The translations under genes were made by a program, and so were the position numbers. From Marinitoga lauensis (lineage in GTDB: Bacteria > Thermotogota > Thermotogae > Petrotogales > Petrotogaceae), in contig NZ_QHLX01000002.1 in NCBI RefSeq assembly GCF_004135675.1, positions 248,001-312,000 of the forward strand: a stretch of 64,000 nt of DNA, read 5' to 3'. The notes beneath the pieces were generated by a model. The model was not told the origin of the DNA, made no database searches, and was given only the letters and a program-made list of their open reading frames with translations. Below are positions 48,873 through 61,060 of the stretch, in pieces. The first letter of the stretch is position 1. Each line of letters opens with the position of its first letter.

Positions 48873-48901
48873 AAGAACTCCCGGGAAACCCGGGAGTTCT
48901 T
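48873..48901. terminator. Bidirectional terminator
   Basis: A perfect 13-bp stem AAGAACTCCCGGG with AAA loop overlaps the stop region of the small gene on one side and reaches the pilin stop codon on the other. Confidence 0.93.
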
Positions 48902-48902
48902 A

Positions 48903-49343
48903 TTAGAATATCACTTTTAATACTGGATACTTCTGTGTATCAGATGGAGCATCAGCAAGTGTTGAAAAATCACTATTAGAAGCACTCCACTTCAACGTTC
49001 CATCAAGATTTTCCAGATCATCTGCTTTATCAACAGCATTCTCATAATAAACATAAACAACATTGGAATTTGTGCTAAAGTTGATGTTATCAACATTATT
49101 TTCCAGATAATTATTTGCAATCAAAGCACTGATATCATTAGGAATAGTATCTTCATCATAATAATACTGAATAATAGAATTCTCCAGCACCTTCATATCG
49201 TTTATAATCTTCGTCATCTTTGCCTTCAGAATCACATTATTCACCATTGGTACAGCAAAAGTCCCCAAAATAGCAATAACCGCCAGAACAATCAACACCT
49301 CATACAAAGAAAATCCTTCTTTGTGTTTTAAAGCCATCCCCAT
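48903..49343 (-). CDS. Type IV pilin-like protein
   Basis: The 146-residue protein has a classical prepilin start: KHKEG-FSLYEVLIVLAVIAILGTFAVP, with glycine at -1, phenylalanine at +1 and glutamate at +5. The rest is a small globular domain with a long alpha-1 helix (MTKIINDMKVLENSI) and a disordered C-terminal region. Two start codons (49343 and 49337) share one GGGGGT site. It is a candidate major pilin or pseudopilin for the machine encoded at 39-45 kb. Confidence 0.87.
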   Translation of the reverse strand: MGMALKHKEGFSLYEVLIVLAVIAILGTFAVPMVNNVILKAKMTKIINDMKVLENSIIQYYYDEDTIPNDISALIANNYLENNVDNINFSTNSNVVYVYYENAVDKADDLENLDGTLKWSASNSDFSTLADAPSDTQKYPVLKVIF

Positions 49344-49375
49344 GACCCCCTTTTATTAAATTTTGGATTTTTAAT

Positions 49376-51244
49376 TTATTTTTCCATATAGACTACAATA
49401 TTATTTATAATATACTCCTTATATCTATCAATTACCTCAATTTCACTAACTCCTTCTTTTATTAAAATAATAACATTTTCAAAATACTTTTCATATAAAA
49501 TAAAATCTGGATCAGTTAATTCTGGAAGTATCTTAACAACAAAATCACCACCATCATCGCTTCTAACAATCCTAACTATATTATTTTCTTCATACTCTTC
49601 TAAAGAAAGTTCAGCATTTTCAATGCTATAAAATGTCTGCATTTCATTAAGTTTTTCTCTCAAATCATACACAATATTCTTATAATCAAATTCACCAATT
49701 CTCGTAACGCCAATCTTTTTTAAATTATTAATATAAATGAAGTTCACAATCCTTTTTATATCCTTTTCATTGCTGAAACTTTTTAAAACAAATTCAGGTG
49801 CCTTATATCTATTTGCAAATTCATAAACATCCTTAATCTTATTATCCTGATATTCTTTCATAAAAATCCCAAGTATTGCAAGAAATATTCCAAGCACACC
49901 ACCAATAGCAAGTGTTAATTTTTTATTTGGTGCTACAGGTTTATATGGAATATACACATCATCGACAATTCTAATTGAAGGTTGTAAAAATTTGGTTTGT
50001 AATTCCTGAGTTTCAATAGATGATTTTAAATTATTATATTTAGTTTGCAAAATAGCAGAGTCCTTTTTCAGTAAAAAATATTCATATAACAAAGGAGATT
50101 TAGCCTTGATTTCGGAATCTATTTTTTGCATTAAAGAAATGGTAGATGACTTAACAACATCCAATAATTCCAGTTGTGTTTTATCATTTACATACTCCTT
50201 ATATGTATCAATATCCGTACTTGCAAGATACTTCAAATTATTTTCCATAATACTGTTAATTTGACTTTTCAAATTGTCTTCTAAAACCTGGATTTTTGTT
50301 TCCAATTCTATTAATTTTGGATTTTGAGTAGAATTTAATTTTAATGTTTCATATTCTATTTTTAAATTTACCAATTCACTTTTTAATGGTTTTATAGATT
50401 CATTATTTTCCAGAAAAAACTTTTTCAAATCGGGATTTAAATTAACAAGATTATCCTCTATTGTTTTAATTTTTGTTTCCAACTCTGTTTTTTTACTGTC
50501 TATATCTATCAAATCAAAATATAATTTAGAATAAAGCGAAACAAAAGGGTCCAGCGAATTTTCATCAAAAATCTTATTATTAACCTGAAAATCCAGAATT
50601 TTCTTTTGTATATTTAAATATTTATCAGAAACATCTTTAAACAAATCTTTTAATGTTTTCAAATAAAAATTGGAATCCGCTAAAGCTATTTCTCTTTCAT
50701 ATTTAACATATTCATCATAAACCGATTGTACAATAGATGCTGCTAAAGTTGGATCCGTTGATTTATATGAAATTTTAATAAGAGATGTATCTTTTTGTGG
50801 TTGAATGTCAAGATTTTCTTTTATACTTTTCACGATATCGTATTTATTTATTTCATTACTATTATTTTTATTTAAAATTTTGCTGATAAAAGAAGGCTTA
50901 GAATTTTTTAAATAATAATCCAGCAAATTATTTTTTTCTATAACCTTTAACAAAATCTGGTCTGATTTCATCTTTTCTATAATTGTACTTATAGAATTTC
51001 CACCAGATGGCAAACTGATACCAACCATTGAAGCAAGGCTCCCATATTGAGCGAGTAAGGACGAGGTTTTGGAGGTATTTTTTGTTTCCACCACCATTTT
51101 CGCTTCATATATATCTTTTGCAAAAAAAAGATATAATCCTGTAATTAAAATGGTTATAATAAAAATAACAAAGAATGTAACCTTTCTTCTTTTAAATATC
51201 CTCAATATATCGGACAATGTTAATTCATTTTCAAAATCCTCCAT
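49376..51244 (-). CDS. Wzz/polysaccharide co-polymerase family protein
   Basis: The 622-residue protein has a membrane helix at about 21-42 (VTFFVIFIITILITGLYLFF), a long periplasmic coiled-coil region, and a second membrane helix near 435-455 preceded by APNKKLTLAIGG, the pattern of Wzz/GNVR chain-length proteins. A C-terminal cytoplasmic region of about 150 residues lacks Walker motifs, so no tyrosine-kinase activity is expected. It diverges from galE and likely serves the exopolysaccharide cluster. Confidence 0.87.
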   Translation of the reverse strand: MEDFENELTLSDILRIFKRRKVTFFVIFIITILITGLYLFFAKDIYEAKMVVETKNTSKTSSLLAQYGSLASMVGISLPSGGNSISTIIEKMKSDQILLKVIEKNNLLDYYLKNSKPSFISKILNKNNSNEINKYDIVKSIKENLDIQPQKDTSLIKISYKSTDPTLAASIVQSVYDEYVKYEREIALADSNFYLKTLKDLFKDVSDKYLNIQKKILDFQVNNKIFDENSLDPFVSLYSKLYFDLIDIDSKKTELETKIKTIEDNLVNLNPDLKKFFLENNESIKPLKSELVNLKIEYETLKLNSTQNPKLIELETKIQVLEDNLKSQINSIMENNLKYLASTDIDTYKEYVNDKTQLELLDVVKSSTISLMQKIDSEIKAKSPLLYEYFLLKKDSAILQTKYNNLKSSIETQELQTKFLQPSIRIVDDVYIPYKPVAPNKKLTLAIGGVLGIFLAILGIFMKEYQDNKIKDVYEFANRYKAPEFVLKSFSNEKDIKRIVNFIYINNLKKIGVTRIGEFDYKNIVYDLREKLNEMQTFYSIENAELSLEEYEENNIVRIVRSDDGGDFVVKILPELTDPDFILYEKYFENVIILIKEGVSEIEVIDRYKEYIINNIVVYMEK

Positions 51245-51315
51245 AAAAATACCTCCAGTCGTTTTTATAAATTATATCAAATTTTTCCAAAATTTAGAAT
51301 AGTAAAATAAAAATA

Positions 51316-51324
51316 TGTTATAAT
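51316..51324 (+). promoter_or_regulatory. Extended -10 promoter of galE
   Basis: TGTTATAAT at 51316-51324, about 31 bases before the galE start; no good -35 is visible. Confidence 0.6.
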
Positions 51325-51330
51325 AAGTAA

Positions 51331-52366
<1,036 letters not shown>

Positions 52367-52368
<2 letters not shown>

Positions 52369-52393
52369 AAATGCCGGATTATCCGGCATTTTT
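52367..52393 (+). terminator. Intrinsic terminator after galE
   Basis: AAAAATGCCGG, ATTAT loop, CCGGCATTTTT, then more T. It starts at the stop codon. Confidence 0.93.
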
Positions 52394-52445
52394 TTATAAA
52401 ATTAACAAATTCTTATTTAATTATAAAAACAAAAAATCAAAAATG

Positions 52446-52454
52446 TGCTATAAT
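52446..52454 (+). promoter_or_regulatory. Extended -10 promoter of the polysaccharide cluster
   Basis: TGCTATAAT at 52446-52454, 35 bases before the sugar-transferase start and just after the galE terminator. This marks a separate transcription unit. Confidence 0.65.
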
Positions 52455-52488
52455 TATGTTTGGGATAAAATAGTGTTGGAGGCATGAA

Positions 52489-53745
52489 ATGAAAATAAAT
52501 TCAAATTTTTTAAAACTTATTGATTATATAATATTATTAACATATAATTTATACATAACCCAAAATGTACTTATTTCTTTATTGTTTAGTACATTTATTT
52601 ACCTGGGTATATATGCATTTAGAACATATGACTTTGAAAATATAGAAAGTTTAAACGATACGTTAATTAGAGTATTTGCCGGGATGATGTTAGGTTTTCT
52701 GGTAATACTCTCTTTTTATGCGTTTTTTGATGGTTATATTTTAAAACAATATTTTCTTGATAATTTTTTATTTACTATCCTGGTACTTCCAATTGTTCAT
52801 AAAATTAGCTATTATATTTTAATAAAACATATAGAACCTAAAAAATATATTGTAATAGGACGAAAAAATGAATGGGAAGAATTAATGAATGAAATAGAAA
52901 AAAAGAGTTTGGGTAAATTAAAGTTTGTTGAATATATAAATCCATCGCCGGTGAAATTAAAAAAATTAATCAAAGAGCATGATGGAGTTTTAGTTGCAGA
53001 TCCAGAATTAGAACAATTGGTAATTGATGAAATAAATGAATTTAAAGAAAAGGGTATAAAAGTAGAATATTTACCGGTGATTGTAGAAAGATTTTTAAGA
53101 AGAATACCTATACAGGTAGCCACGAAATTTAAAGCTCATTATGAAGTGGCTTTTAGTGAAATAAAAGAATCTCCGGCAAAAAGAATAGTGGATATATTTA
53201 TCTCTCTAATTGCATTGATCGTATTATCTCCTGTTTTTTTATTAATCAGTATAGCAATATTTATAGAAAATGGTATGCCTATAATCTTTAGACAAAAAAG
53301 AATAGGAAAGGACGAAAAAGAATTTGTTTTAGTAAAGTTTAGAAGCATGTATAACAACAAAAAAACTACTTCTGAAAAATTTGCTGATAAAGAAAAAGAC
53401 AGAATAATGAAATCAGGAAAAATAATCAGACCTATTAGACTTGATGAAATCCCACAATTTATTAATATATTAAAGGGACATATGTCTTTTGTTGGGCCAA
53501 GACCAGAACAACCAGGTTTTGTAAAGCAATTTAATGAATTAATTCCATTTTATGAATTTCGTCATAAAGTAAAACCTGGATTAACAGGCTGGGCACAAAT
53601 AAATTATAAATATCCCACAACATTAGAAGAAACAAAAGTAAAAACCAGTTATGATCTATATTATGTAAAAAATAGAACAACATTATTGGATTTAAAAATA
53701 ATAATGCAAACAATAGAAGCTATTTTCTGGAAAAAAGGTATTTAG
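52489..53745 (+). CDS. Undecaprenyl-phosphate sugar phosphotransferase (initiating enzyme)
   Basis: The 418-residue protein has four N-terminal membrane helices, a nucleotide-type middle region, and a C-terminal bacterial sugar transferase domain with ESPAKRIVDIFISL, a membrane dip, QKRIGKDEKEFVLVKFRSM (shown in part as QKRIGKDE and KFRSM), RLDEIPQ, SFVGPRPE and KPGLTGWAQI. It transfers a sugar-1-phosphate to the lipid carrier to start a repeat unit, like WbaP. GGAGG lies 6 bases before the start. Confidence 0.93.
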   Translation: MKINSNFLKLIDYIILLTYNLYITQNVLISLLFSTFIYLGIYAFRTYDFENIESLNDTLIRVFAGMMLGFLVILSFYAFFDGYILKQYFLDNFLFTILVLPIVHKISYYILIKHIEPKKYIVIGRKNEWEELMNEIEKKSLGKLKFVEYINPSPVKLKKLIKEHDGVLVADPELEQLVIDEINEFKEKGIKVEYLPVIVERFLRRIPIQVATKFKAHYEVAFSEIKESPAKRIVDIFISLIALIVLSPVFLLISIAIFIENGMPIIFRQKRIGKDEKEFVLVKFRSMYNNKKTTSEKFADKEKDRIMKSGKIIRPIRLDEIPQFINILKGHMSFVGPRPEQPGFVKQFNELIPFYEFRHKVKPGLTGWAQINYKYPTTLEETKVKTSYDLYYVKNRTTLLDLKIIMQTIEAIFWKKGI

Positions 53746-53757
53746 AAAGGAGAAAAT

Positions 53758-54871
53758 ATGCTATTAAACGTTGTAAAAATGTATCCTCCAGAAATGGGCG
53801 GAGTAGAGGTAGTAGCCAAAGAAGTAGCAGAAATAGGAAAATCATATTTTGGACAATCTGAAGTCATTACTTTTAATAAAGAAAAAACATTAAAAATAGA
53901 TGATATTAACGGTGTAAAAATTCATAGATTAAAAACGGTTTTTCGTAAAGACCCTCTGAGGATATCTTTTCAATATAATAATTATTTAAAAAAAGTCTCT
54001 AAAATGGCAAAAAAAATAATATTTCATTTTCCAGCATTTCAACCAGAAATGTTTTTTTTAATAAATAATATAAAAAATTCAGAAAAAATATGTTTTTATC
54101 ATGCTGATATAGCTGGAAGGGGATTTTTAGGAGAATTATACAATGCTATTGTGGTAAAAACTTTCCTGAAAAAAATGGATAAAATAATAGTGACTTCCCA
54201 AATATAATAAATTCTTCGCCTATTCTAAAATCATTTAAAGAAAAGATAATAATTATTCCTTTATTTGTCGATACCAGCCATTTTTATTATAGAAAAGAAA
54301 ATAAAAGAGAAGAAATATTAAAAAAATTTCCTCAACACGATAAAAATTCAAAATTAATAATGTACATAGGGAGATTGGGAAGATATAAAGGAATTGAATA
54401 TTTAATAAAAGCAACAGAAAAACTTCCTTATAATTATTACACTGTAATAATAGGAGATGGACCTAAAAAAGAAAAATTAAAAGAATTAGTACAAAACAAA
54501 AACCTTCTAAAAAAGTACTTTTTTTAGATCATGTATCCTATAAAGAAATGCCAGAATATTATTCTGCTGCGGATGTTTTTGTATTGCCATCAATAGATAG
54601 GGGAGAAGCATTTGGATTGGTTGCAATAGAAGCTATGGCTTGTGGAACTCCTATAATAACAACAGAATTAGGGACAGGAACATCTTTCCATAATATAAAT
54701 GGAGTAACAGGAAAAGTGGTACCACCAAAAAATTCTGAAGCATTAAGTGATGCCATAATAGAAATAAGCAACAGCGATTATTCTAAAGAAAGAATTATAA
54801 AAAGAGCAAAAGAATTTTCTCTTGAAATATTTAGAAATAATATAATAAAGGTTTTAGGAGGAAAAAAATGA
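53758..54871 (+). CDS. Glycosyltransferase family 4 (two frameshifts)
   Basis: GAAAGGAGAAA precedes the ATG. The N-terminal half has YPPEMGGVE and FHFPAFQPE; after the break come MYIGRLGRYKGIEYL, VIIGDGP, EYYSAADVFVLPS and EAFGLVAIEAMACGTPII, the GT-B motif E-x7-E of family 4. A missing base near 54197 and an A near 54513 split it. It overlaps the next gene by ATGA. Donor and acceptor are not predictable. Confidence 0.88.
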
Positions 54872-56668
54872 ATGATTCTAAAATGAATAAAGAAATACAC
54901 GGCATATTTCATGCAATTTTAAAAAATAAAATATTATTTATAGGTACATTCATATTAATAATATTTTTAACTGTTGTATATTTAAAATATATAGCGGTAA
55001 AATATTGGGAAGCAAGACAGGTTGTGGAATATAGTGAAAATCTATCAACGCAGGGAATATCTGGATTAAGCATTTTAGGAGATTTAGCTGGACAATCAAA
55101 TTCAAATGCATATATAGAGCTAAATAGAATGAAATCAGATGAAGTACTAAAAAAAGTAGTTGATGAATTGAATATAATAGATTTTTTAAACAATCATCTA
55201 TCACTATATCAGAAACTACTTAAAGTAAAATATTCAGAAAGAAATGCGATAAAGTATTTAAAAAATAATATTCAATTTTTTCCTTCTAAAGAAAATCCAA
55301 ATATAATAGAAGTTAAAATACGAACAATGGATCCAACTTATGCAGCTTCTATTATTTCTCTTACGTATAAATATTATAAAGATTATACAAGATCATTGGA
55401 TATGGAAATTTCTAAAAAATATATCGAACAATTAGAAAGTAGATTTAATCAAATATCAAAAGATTTAGATAATATAAATAGAAAAATAGTAGAATTTCAG
55501 GCAAAAATAAAATTTCAGATGATAATATTAATAAATACCTTATAGATTATTATGTAAATACATATACAAATTTATTATCTCTTGAAAAACAAAAAACAGA
55601 ATACGAATTAAAAAAATCTAATATAGAAAATAATATTAACAATATGGATTCAGATTTAAAAAAATTATTGGTGTTTAATTCCAGCAGTCAGTTAAGGTCA
55701 TTAAAAAGCAGAATTGTAGATTTAAATATAGAGTTGGAAACAACAAAATTACTCTCCCACAATCACCTAAAATTTTGGAATTAGAAACTACATTAAAAAC
55801 ATTAAACAAAGAATATAATAATCTTCTTCAGCAGGCGTTAAACCAGGATAAATTAGCATTTTTAGCCAGCATAGACAGAGATTTATATAAAGAATATACA
55901 ACGGTAATATCTGCCCTTGACAATATGGATTTATTAAAATCAACATATCAGGGAATACTTGAAAAAATAGATAAAGAGATAAATAAAAGAACTGGTCCTG
56001 CCTATGAATATTTAAAATTAAAAAAGGATCAAAAAATAACAGAATTAAAATATCAAATGTATTTAAATAACCTGGAAAATGAAAAATTAAAAATTACTAC
56101 CTTAAAAGACAAGTTTATAATTATAGACAAAGTGTATGTTCCGGAAAGTTCTGTAGCTCCCAATAAAAAAATGGGATTAGCTATAGGATTTATATTTTCC
56201 ATATTTTTTTCTATTTTTGTAGTAAATCTAAAAGAAACTTTAAATACAAAAATAGATGATATTTATAAACTAAAAGAGGTTTATGGTAATCCAGATTTTA
56301 TAATTAGCAATCCAGAAGATTTTGCCAATGTTGCAATATATGCAAAGTTAAACAATAAAAAGAAAATAGGTATTTTATTTTCAAATTCAACAGACTATTT
56401 AAAGGAAGAAGTTTCAGAAATATTATTTTTTCATGGTTATACAATAATTACTGCACACAAAGAAAAGGTAATGGAACATTTTAATAAGTTTAAAAGTAGC
56501 ACAGAATATCAAGCAGTTTTAATAGATAATGTTGAATCTTTTGAATATACATTATACAAAGATCATCTGGATGAAATATATATAATTGCGAATAAATATA
56601 AAATAAAAGATTTATATGAAGTATTAAATAAAAATACAAATGTAAAAGTAATATATATAAAAGGATGA
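54868..56668 (+). CDS. Second Wzz/polysaccharide co-polymerase protein (two frameshifts)
   Basis: The product of about 600 residues after repair (A near 55508 and A near 55746) has a membrane helix at about 21-42, a coiled-coil region (LESRFNQISKDLDNINRKI), then APNKKMGLAIGFIFSIFFSIFVV as the second membrane helix and a C-terminal region without Walker motifs. The layout is the same as in the gene at 49376, with modest sequence similarity, so the locus encodes two Wzz-like proteins. It overlaps the upstream glycosyltransferase gene. Confidence 0.85.
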
Positions 56669-56672
56669 TAAA

Positions 56673-57656
56673 ATGAGGGTTTTTCAATTATTGGATAAAT
56701 TTCGTTTTGGTGGTGGAGAAAATCTAGCCGTTAATTATGCTATAGTATTAAATAAATTAAATATAGAAAATTATATTGTAGCAGATTATATGGATGATAA
56801 GTTTTTAGAAAAACTAAAAAATCATAAAATAAAATATCTTAATAAAAAAGAATTTAAAGAAAACACTAATGATATCTTATTCATACACACCAATAGAAAT
56901 TTATTAAAAATGCATACAAAATATTTCTGGAAAAAAGAAAAACCAAAAATGTATTATATACAACATTTATTTTATTCAGAGAAAAAATTAAAAATGCTAT
57001 CCAAAATGATAAATCACACATGTAAAGGATTTATTCAAATAACCCCTATTACACGAGATATGATAAAAAAACATATAAAAACACAGATATATTTTTTTCC
57101 AAATTTTTATATAAATAAATACGATGAAAAAGAAAAATTAAAAATTAGAAATGAATTGAGAAAAGAATTAAAAATATCAGATAATGATTATATAGTTACA
57201 TTTAGTGGTGTATTTAAAAAAGGTAAGAATGTGTCACATATAATAGAGTTATCAAAACAGTTGAAAAATTATAAAAACATAAAGTTTTTAATCCTTGGTG
57301 ATGGACCTGAAAGAGAAATAGTAAAAAATAATTTAAATAATAATATTATCTGGCCAGGATTAGTAAATGATGTGGAAAAATACTTACATATATCAGATTT
57401 ATATTTCTTTCCATCCAGAAAAGAAATGATGCCATTAGCTCTTATTGAAGCAATAAATGCTGATCTTCCAATAGTAGCGTATAATACTGAATTAAACAAA
57501 TTTTTATTAGAAGAAAGATTTATTGTAGATAATTTATCAGAAGCAAAAGATAAAGTATTGGAATTTTATAACTCAAACCTAAGAAAGTATTCGCATGATA
57601 ATAAATTTGATCTGAACTTTGGAATTAAGAATTTAAAAAAAATACTCTGGAGCTGA
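56673..57656 (+). CDS. Glycosyltransferase family 4-type
   Basis: The 327-residue protein has an N-terminal FGGGENLAVNYA, a donor-binding half with FSGVFKKGKNVSHIIEL, FLILGDGPERE and DLYFFPSRKEMMPLALIEAINADLPIVAY (only part quoted as SRKEMMPLALIEA), matching GT-B family 4. It is one of the sugar transferases building the repeat unit. The frame is intact and the gene begins 4 bases after the Wzz gene with an AAGGATGA site. Confidence 0.85.
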   Translation: MRVFQLLDKFRFGGGENLAVNYAIVLNKLNIENYIVADYMDDKFLEKLKNHKIKYLNKKEFKENTNDILFIHTNRNLLKMHTKYFWKKEKPKMYYIQHLFYSEKKLKMLSKMINHTCKGFIQITPITRDMIKKHIKTQIYFFPNFYINKYDEKEKLKIRNELRKELKISDNDYIVTFSGVFKKGKNVSHIIELSKQLKNYKNIKFLILGDGPEREIVKNNLNNNIIWPGLVNDVEKYLHISDLYFFPSRKEMMPLALIEAINADLPIVAYNTELNKFLLEERFIVDNLSEAKDKVLEFYNSNLRKYSHDNKFDLNFGIKNLKKILWS

Positions 57657-57663
57657 TTTTTTA

Positions 57664-58806
57664 ATGCTTGGTATATTAATATTGATATTATCAATCTATG
57701 TTTCATATACAAAAAAAAGAGAATGGCACTTTTTTCTTTATAATATAATAGTTTTAACATTAATATACCTATATGGCATTCAAAATTATGAAGCGCTATA
57801 TCAAGTAGAACCGAAAACCTCAGATACATATTTATATCACACAGCATTTAAAGCGTACATTTCAGATATTCACAATTATTTATTTTATCAATATCCGCTT
57901 TTTTTAAAAATATTAATTTATCCATTTCAAAATGCTTTTTTTGCATTAATAGTTCAATCAAATATTATTTTCTTCTTGTTGATGTTAATAACCAAAAATT
58001 GGAATGATTTATATTTTTTCATATTATATACGAATCATACATTAATATTTACTACAGTAAATTTCTTTAAAGATAATTATATTATTATTTTAGGGTTATC
58101 AGGAATATATCTCTTACAAAAAACAAAGAATAAGATTTATCAATCAATAATACTATTTTTTACTATTTATCTCATTGACATGGTTAGACCATTTTTTAAA
58201 TTTTTCTATTTTCTCATAATTTTGCCGTTTTTAAAAAACGAAAGAATACAAAAAAAACATTTATTCCTGCTTTATTCATTAATATTTCTTTTAATTGCAG
58301 CAGTATTTTTGATATATAGTCAAACGATTTTTTCAGTATTAGACAAATTAGGTTCTTCTGGTGATAGCAGTCCAGGATTTTCAATAACGTCACCTATAAG
58401 GGCATTATTTGGGCCGACACCAATTCGATATTTATTTCATAAAAACTACTTTGCTCAACCATTTCTAGGTTCTCAGGGTTATTTATATTATTTTTTACAT
58501 ATATTATTTTATCTAACCTTTCCAATAATTTTAATAATATTTATGCTGGATATAAAAAAATATTTCTATTTGAATAATATAAATACAGATTCGTTATTTA
58601 GTTTTTCCATTTCCTTTTTAACCTTTGCTGTATATCAGGTAGTATATGGAAGTGCGGATATAAGACAAAGAGCTGTAATACTCACATTTTTCGTATTTTT
58701 TGTTTTAAATGAAACCAAAATAAAGATAAGTAAAATTAAAGAATATAAGTTTATATATGGTTTAATATTAGTATTTGAAGCATTGCTTTCCTATATATCA
58801 TTATGA
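57664..58806 (+). CDS. Polytopic membrane protein, EpsG/Wzy-like polymerase candidate
   Basis: The 380-residue protein has about ten hydrophobic helices with a long extracytoplasmic loop (SGDSSPGFSITSPIRALFG near 225-245) and SADIRQRAV near the end, resembling the EpsG/Wzy type of oligosaccharide repeat polymerase. Wzy-family proteins share little sequence, so the call is by topology and by its place between glycosyltransferases and the flippase. AT-rich coding typical of such genes. Confidence 0.7.
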   Translation: MLGILILILSIYVSYTKKREWHFFLYNIIVLTLIYLYGIQNYEALYQVEPKTSDTYLYHTAFKAYISDIHNYLFYQYPLFLKILIYPFQNAFFALIVQSNIIFFLLMLITKNWNDLYFFILYTNHTLIFTTVNFFKDNYIIILGLSGIYLLQKTKNKIYQSIILFFTIYLIDMVRPFFKFFYFLIILPFLKNERIQKKHLFLLYSLIFLLIAAVFLIYSQTIFSVLDKLGSSGDSSPGFSITSPIRALFGPTPIRYLFHKNYFAQPFLGSQGYLYYFLHILFYLTFPIILIIFMLDIKKYFYLNNINTDSLFSFSISFLTFAVYQVVYGSADIRQRAVILTFFVFFVLNETKIKISKIKEYKFIYGLILVFEALLSYISL

Positions 58807-58816
58807 GGTGATTCTT

Positions 58817-59906
58817 TTGAATCTTATTTATTTTACACATTATAATTTAGAAGATAAAAATTATTATGGAGTAAAGAAAAAAATATTTTCTCAATATAAA
58901 GCATTTAATAAATATACAGATACAGGTTTAATATATTTTAATGGTTATAATATAGAGTTTTTATCATCTGAAAAGAAAATTATTAAATCATTTAAAAATA
59001 AAATAGATAAGCGAATACATATGTATGATTATCTATATAAAGTAATAAAAGAAAATAATGTAAAAAATCTGTATATACGATATCCATATACAGATTTTTA
59101 TTTTATAAACTTTTTAAAGAAAATAAAAAAACTAAAAATTTTTTTAGAAATTCCCACTTACCCATTTCATGATGAGGATAAAAGATTAAAAGCAAAAATA
59201 ACCTATTTAATTGAAAATTTTTATATTAATCAGTTAAAAAATTATATCGATTATATCGTGACATTTTCTGATCATGAAAAAATATTTGATATAAAAACCA
59301 TAAAAATAGAAAATGGAATAGATTTAGAAGATATTCCACTCAGAATTCCAGAAAAGCATGAATATATTAATCTTTTAGGGTAGCTAAGCTCAGTAAATGG
59401 CATGGTTATGATAGAATAATAAATGGGTTATATGAATATTATAAAAAAAACCCAGAAATAAAAGTTTATTTTCATATAGCAGGTGATGGAGAAGAATTAG
59501 AAAATTTAAAAAACTTATCAAAAAATTAGAGCTGGAAAAATATGTAATATTTCATGGTTTTAAAAAAAGGAAAGACCTGGATGAACTATTTGGTAAAAGC
59601 GATATAGGAATTGGAAGTCTTGGGAATCACCGAAAAGGAATATACAAAGAAAGTGCATTAAAAAATAGAGAATATTGTGCGAGAGGTTTACCTTTTATTT
59701 TATCTTCAAAAGATGAGGATTTTCCTGAAAGTTTTAAATATATTCATTATGTTTCTCAGGATGAAACACCAATAGATATTGGTAAAATAATACAATTCTA
59801 CAATAATATAAAAGATTATAATTATTTAAAAAAAATGCGAGAATATGCAGAAAAACATTTAAAATGGGAAGTAAAACTACGACCAATCATAGATAAAATT
59901 TATTAG
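58817..59906 (+). CDS. Glycosyltransferase (family 4-like; two frameshifts)
   Basis: The start is a TTG at 58817 behind GAGGTGATTC. The product begins MNLIYFTHYNLEDKNYYG; after adding a G near 59384 and an A near 59527 it continues with LSKWHGYDRIINGL, YFHIAGDGEEL, FHGFKKRKDLDELF and GLPFILSSKDEDFP. About 365 residues with a GT-B C-terminal half. AGGAGG before the next gene lies in its end. Donor sugar unknown. Confidence 0.8.
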
Positions 59907-59915
59907 GAGGATATA

Positions 59916-61058
59916 ATGAAAATTATAACTATTTCCTATGGATATCCGAGTAAAGAGAATTTATATATAAATGGGTTTATACATCAAAGATTAAAAGGAT
60001 ACAATAAAATAGAAAAAAATGAAATTATTTTTTTATCAATAAAAGAAAATGGAATGCCTTTACCTGATGATTATGAATATGAGGGTATAAATGTAAAACA
60101 TTATTATATTAAAGATGCCATAGAATTTATCAAAAAATATGATCCAGATATTTTATTAATTCATTTTTACAAATATCAATATTTTAATTTGATTAAAACC
60201 ATAAAAAAGCCTGTAATAATTTGGGTGCATGGTTATGAAGCGCTTTCATGGAAAAGAAGACTATTCAATATTTTTAAAGGTAAGTCATTCATTAGATATA
60301 TATATGATAATACAATACAACTAAAAAAATATAGAGAGTTTATAAAATACGCCAATAGCAGAGATGACATATATTTTGTTTTTGTTTCAAATTGGATGAA
60401 GAACATAGCTTTTAATGATATTGGCGAAATTGCAAAAAATTATAAAGTTATTCCAAATTACATAGATACAGATTTCTTTTCTTTTAAAGAAAAAATGCAG
60501 AATGAAAGAAAAAAAATATTATTAATAAGAAATTTCAATAGTAAAAAATATGCCACAGATATTGCAATAAAGGCTATAGTTGAGCTTTCAAAAAAATTCA
60601 ACAAATTTAATGAATTAGAATTTACAATTGTAGGGAAAGGTGTTCTTTGGAAAAGACAAACAGCTAAAATAAAACATTTTCCTAATATTACTCTAATAAA
60701 CAAATTTCTAACGCATAAAGAGATAAAAAAATTACATGACAACAATGGGATTTTTTTATGTCCGACAAGACAGGATTCTCAGGGAGTATCTATGTGTGAA
60801 GCAATGTCAAGTGGGTTGGTCCCGATAACCTCATATAATACAGCCATACCAGAATTTGTTAATGAAGATGCGGGATACTTAACCAGAAATTATAAAGAAA
60901 TTGCAAATGCTATAATAGAAATGTATGATAACCCAGAAATTTTTATTGAAAAAAGTAAAAATGCTGCAGAAAGCATTAGAAAAAAAGCTAACTTTAAAAA
61001 AACAATAAAAGAGGAATATGAATTAATGAAAAAACTAATTAATAGTCAGGAAGTGTGA
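59916..61058 (+). CDS. Glycosyltransferase family 4
   Basis: The 380-residue protein begins ITISYGYPSKENLYINGFIHQRL, has IIWVHGYEALSW, VIPNYIDTDFFSF, FTIVGKGVLW and QGVSMCEAMSSGLVPITSY with the family's glutamate pair region. These mark a GT-B glycosyltransferase. AGGAGG lies 5 bases before the ATG. The frame is intact; it ends in an overlap with the glycerophosphotransferase gene. Confidence 0.88.
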   Translation: MKIITISYGYPSKENLYINGFIHQRLKGYNKIEKNEIIFLSIKENGMPLPDDYEYEGINVKHYYIKDAIEFIKKYDPDILLIHFYKYQYFNLIKTIKKPVIIWVHGYEALSWKRRLFNIFKGKSFIRYIYDNTIQLKKYREFIKYANSRDDIYFVFVSNWMKNIAFNDIGEIAKNYKVIPNYIDTDFFSFKEKMQNERKKILLIRNFNSKKYATDIAIKAIVELSKKFNKFNELEFTIVGKGVLWKRQTAKIKHFPNITLINKFLTHKEIKKLHDNNGIFLCPTRQDSQGVSMCEAMSSGLVPITSYNTAIPEFVNEDAGYLTRNYKEIANAIIEMYDNPEIFIEKSKNAAESIRKKANFKKTIKEEYELMKKLINSQEV

Positions 61059-61060
61059 AA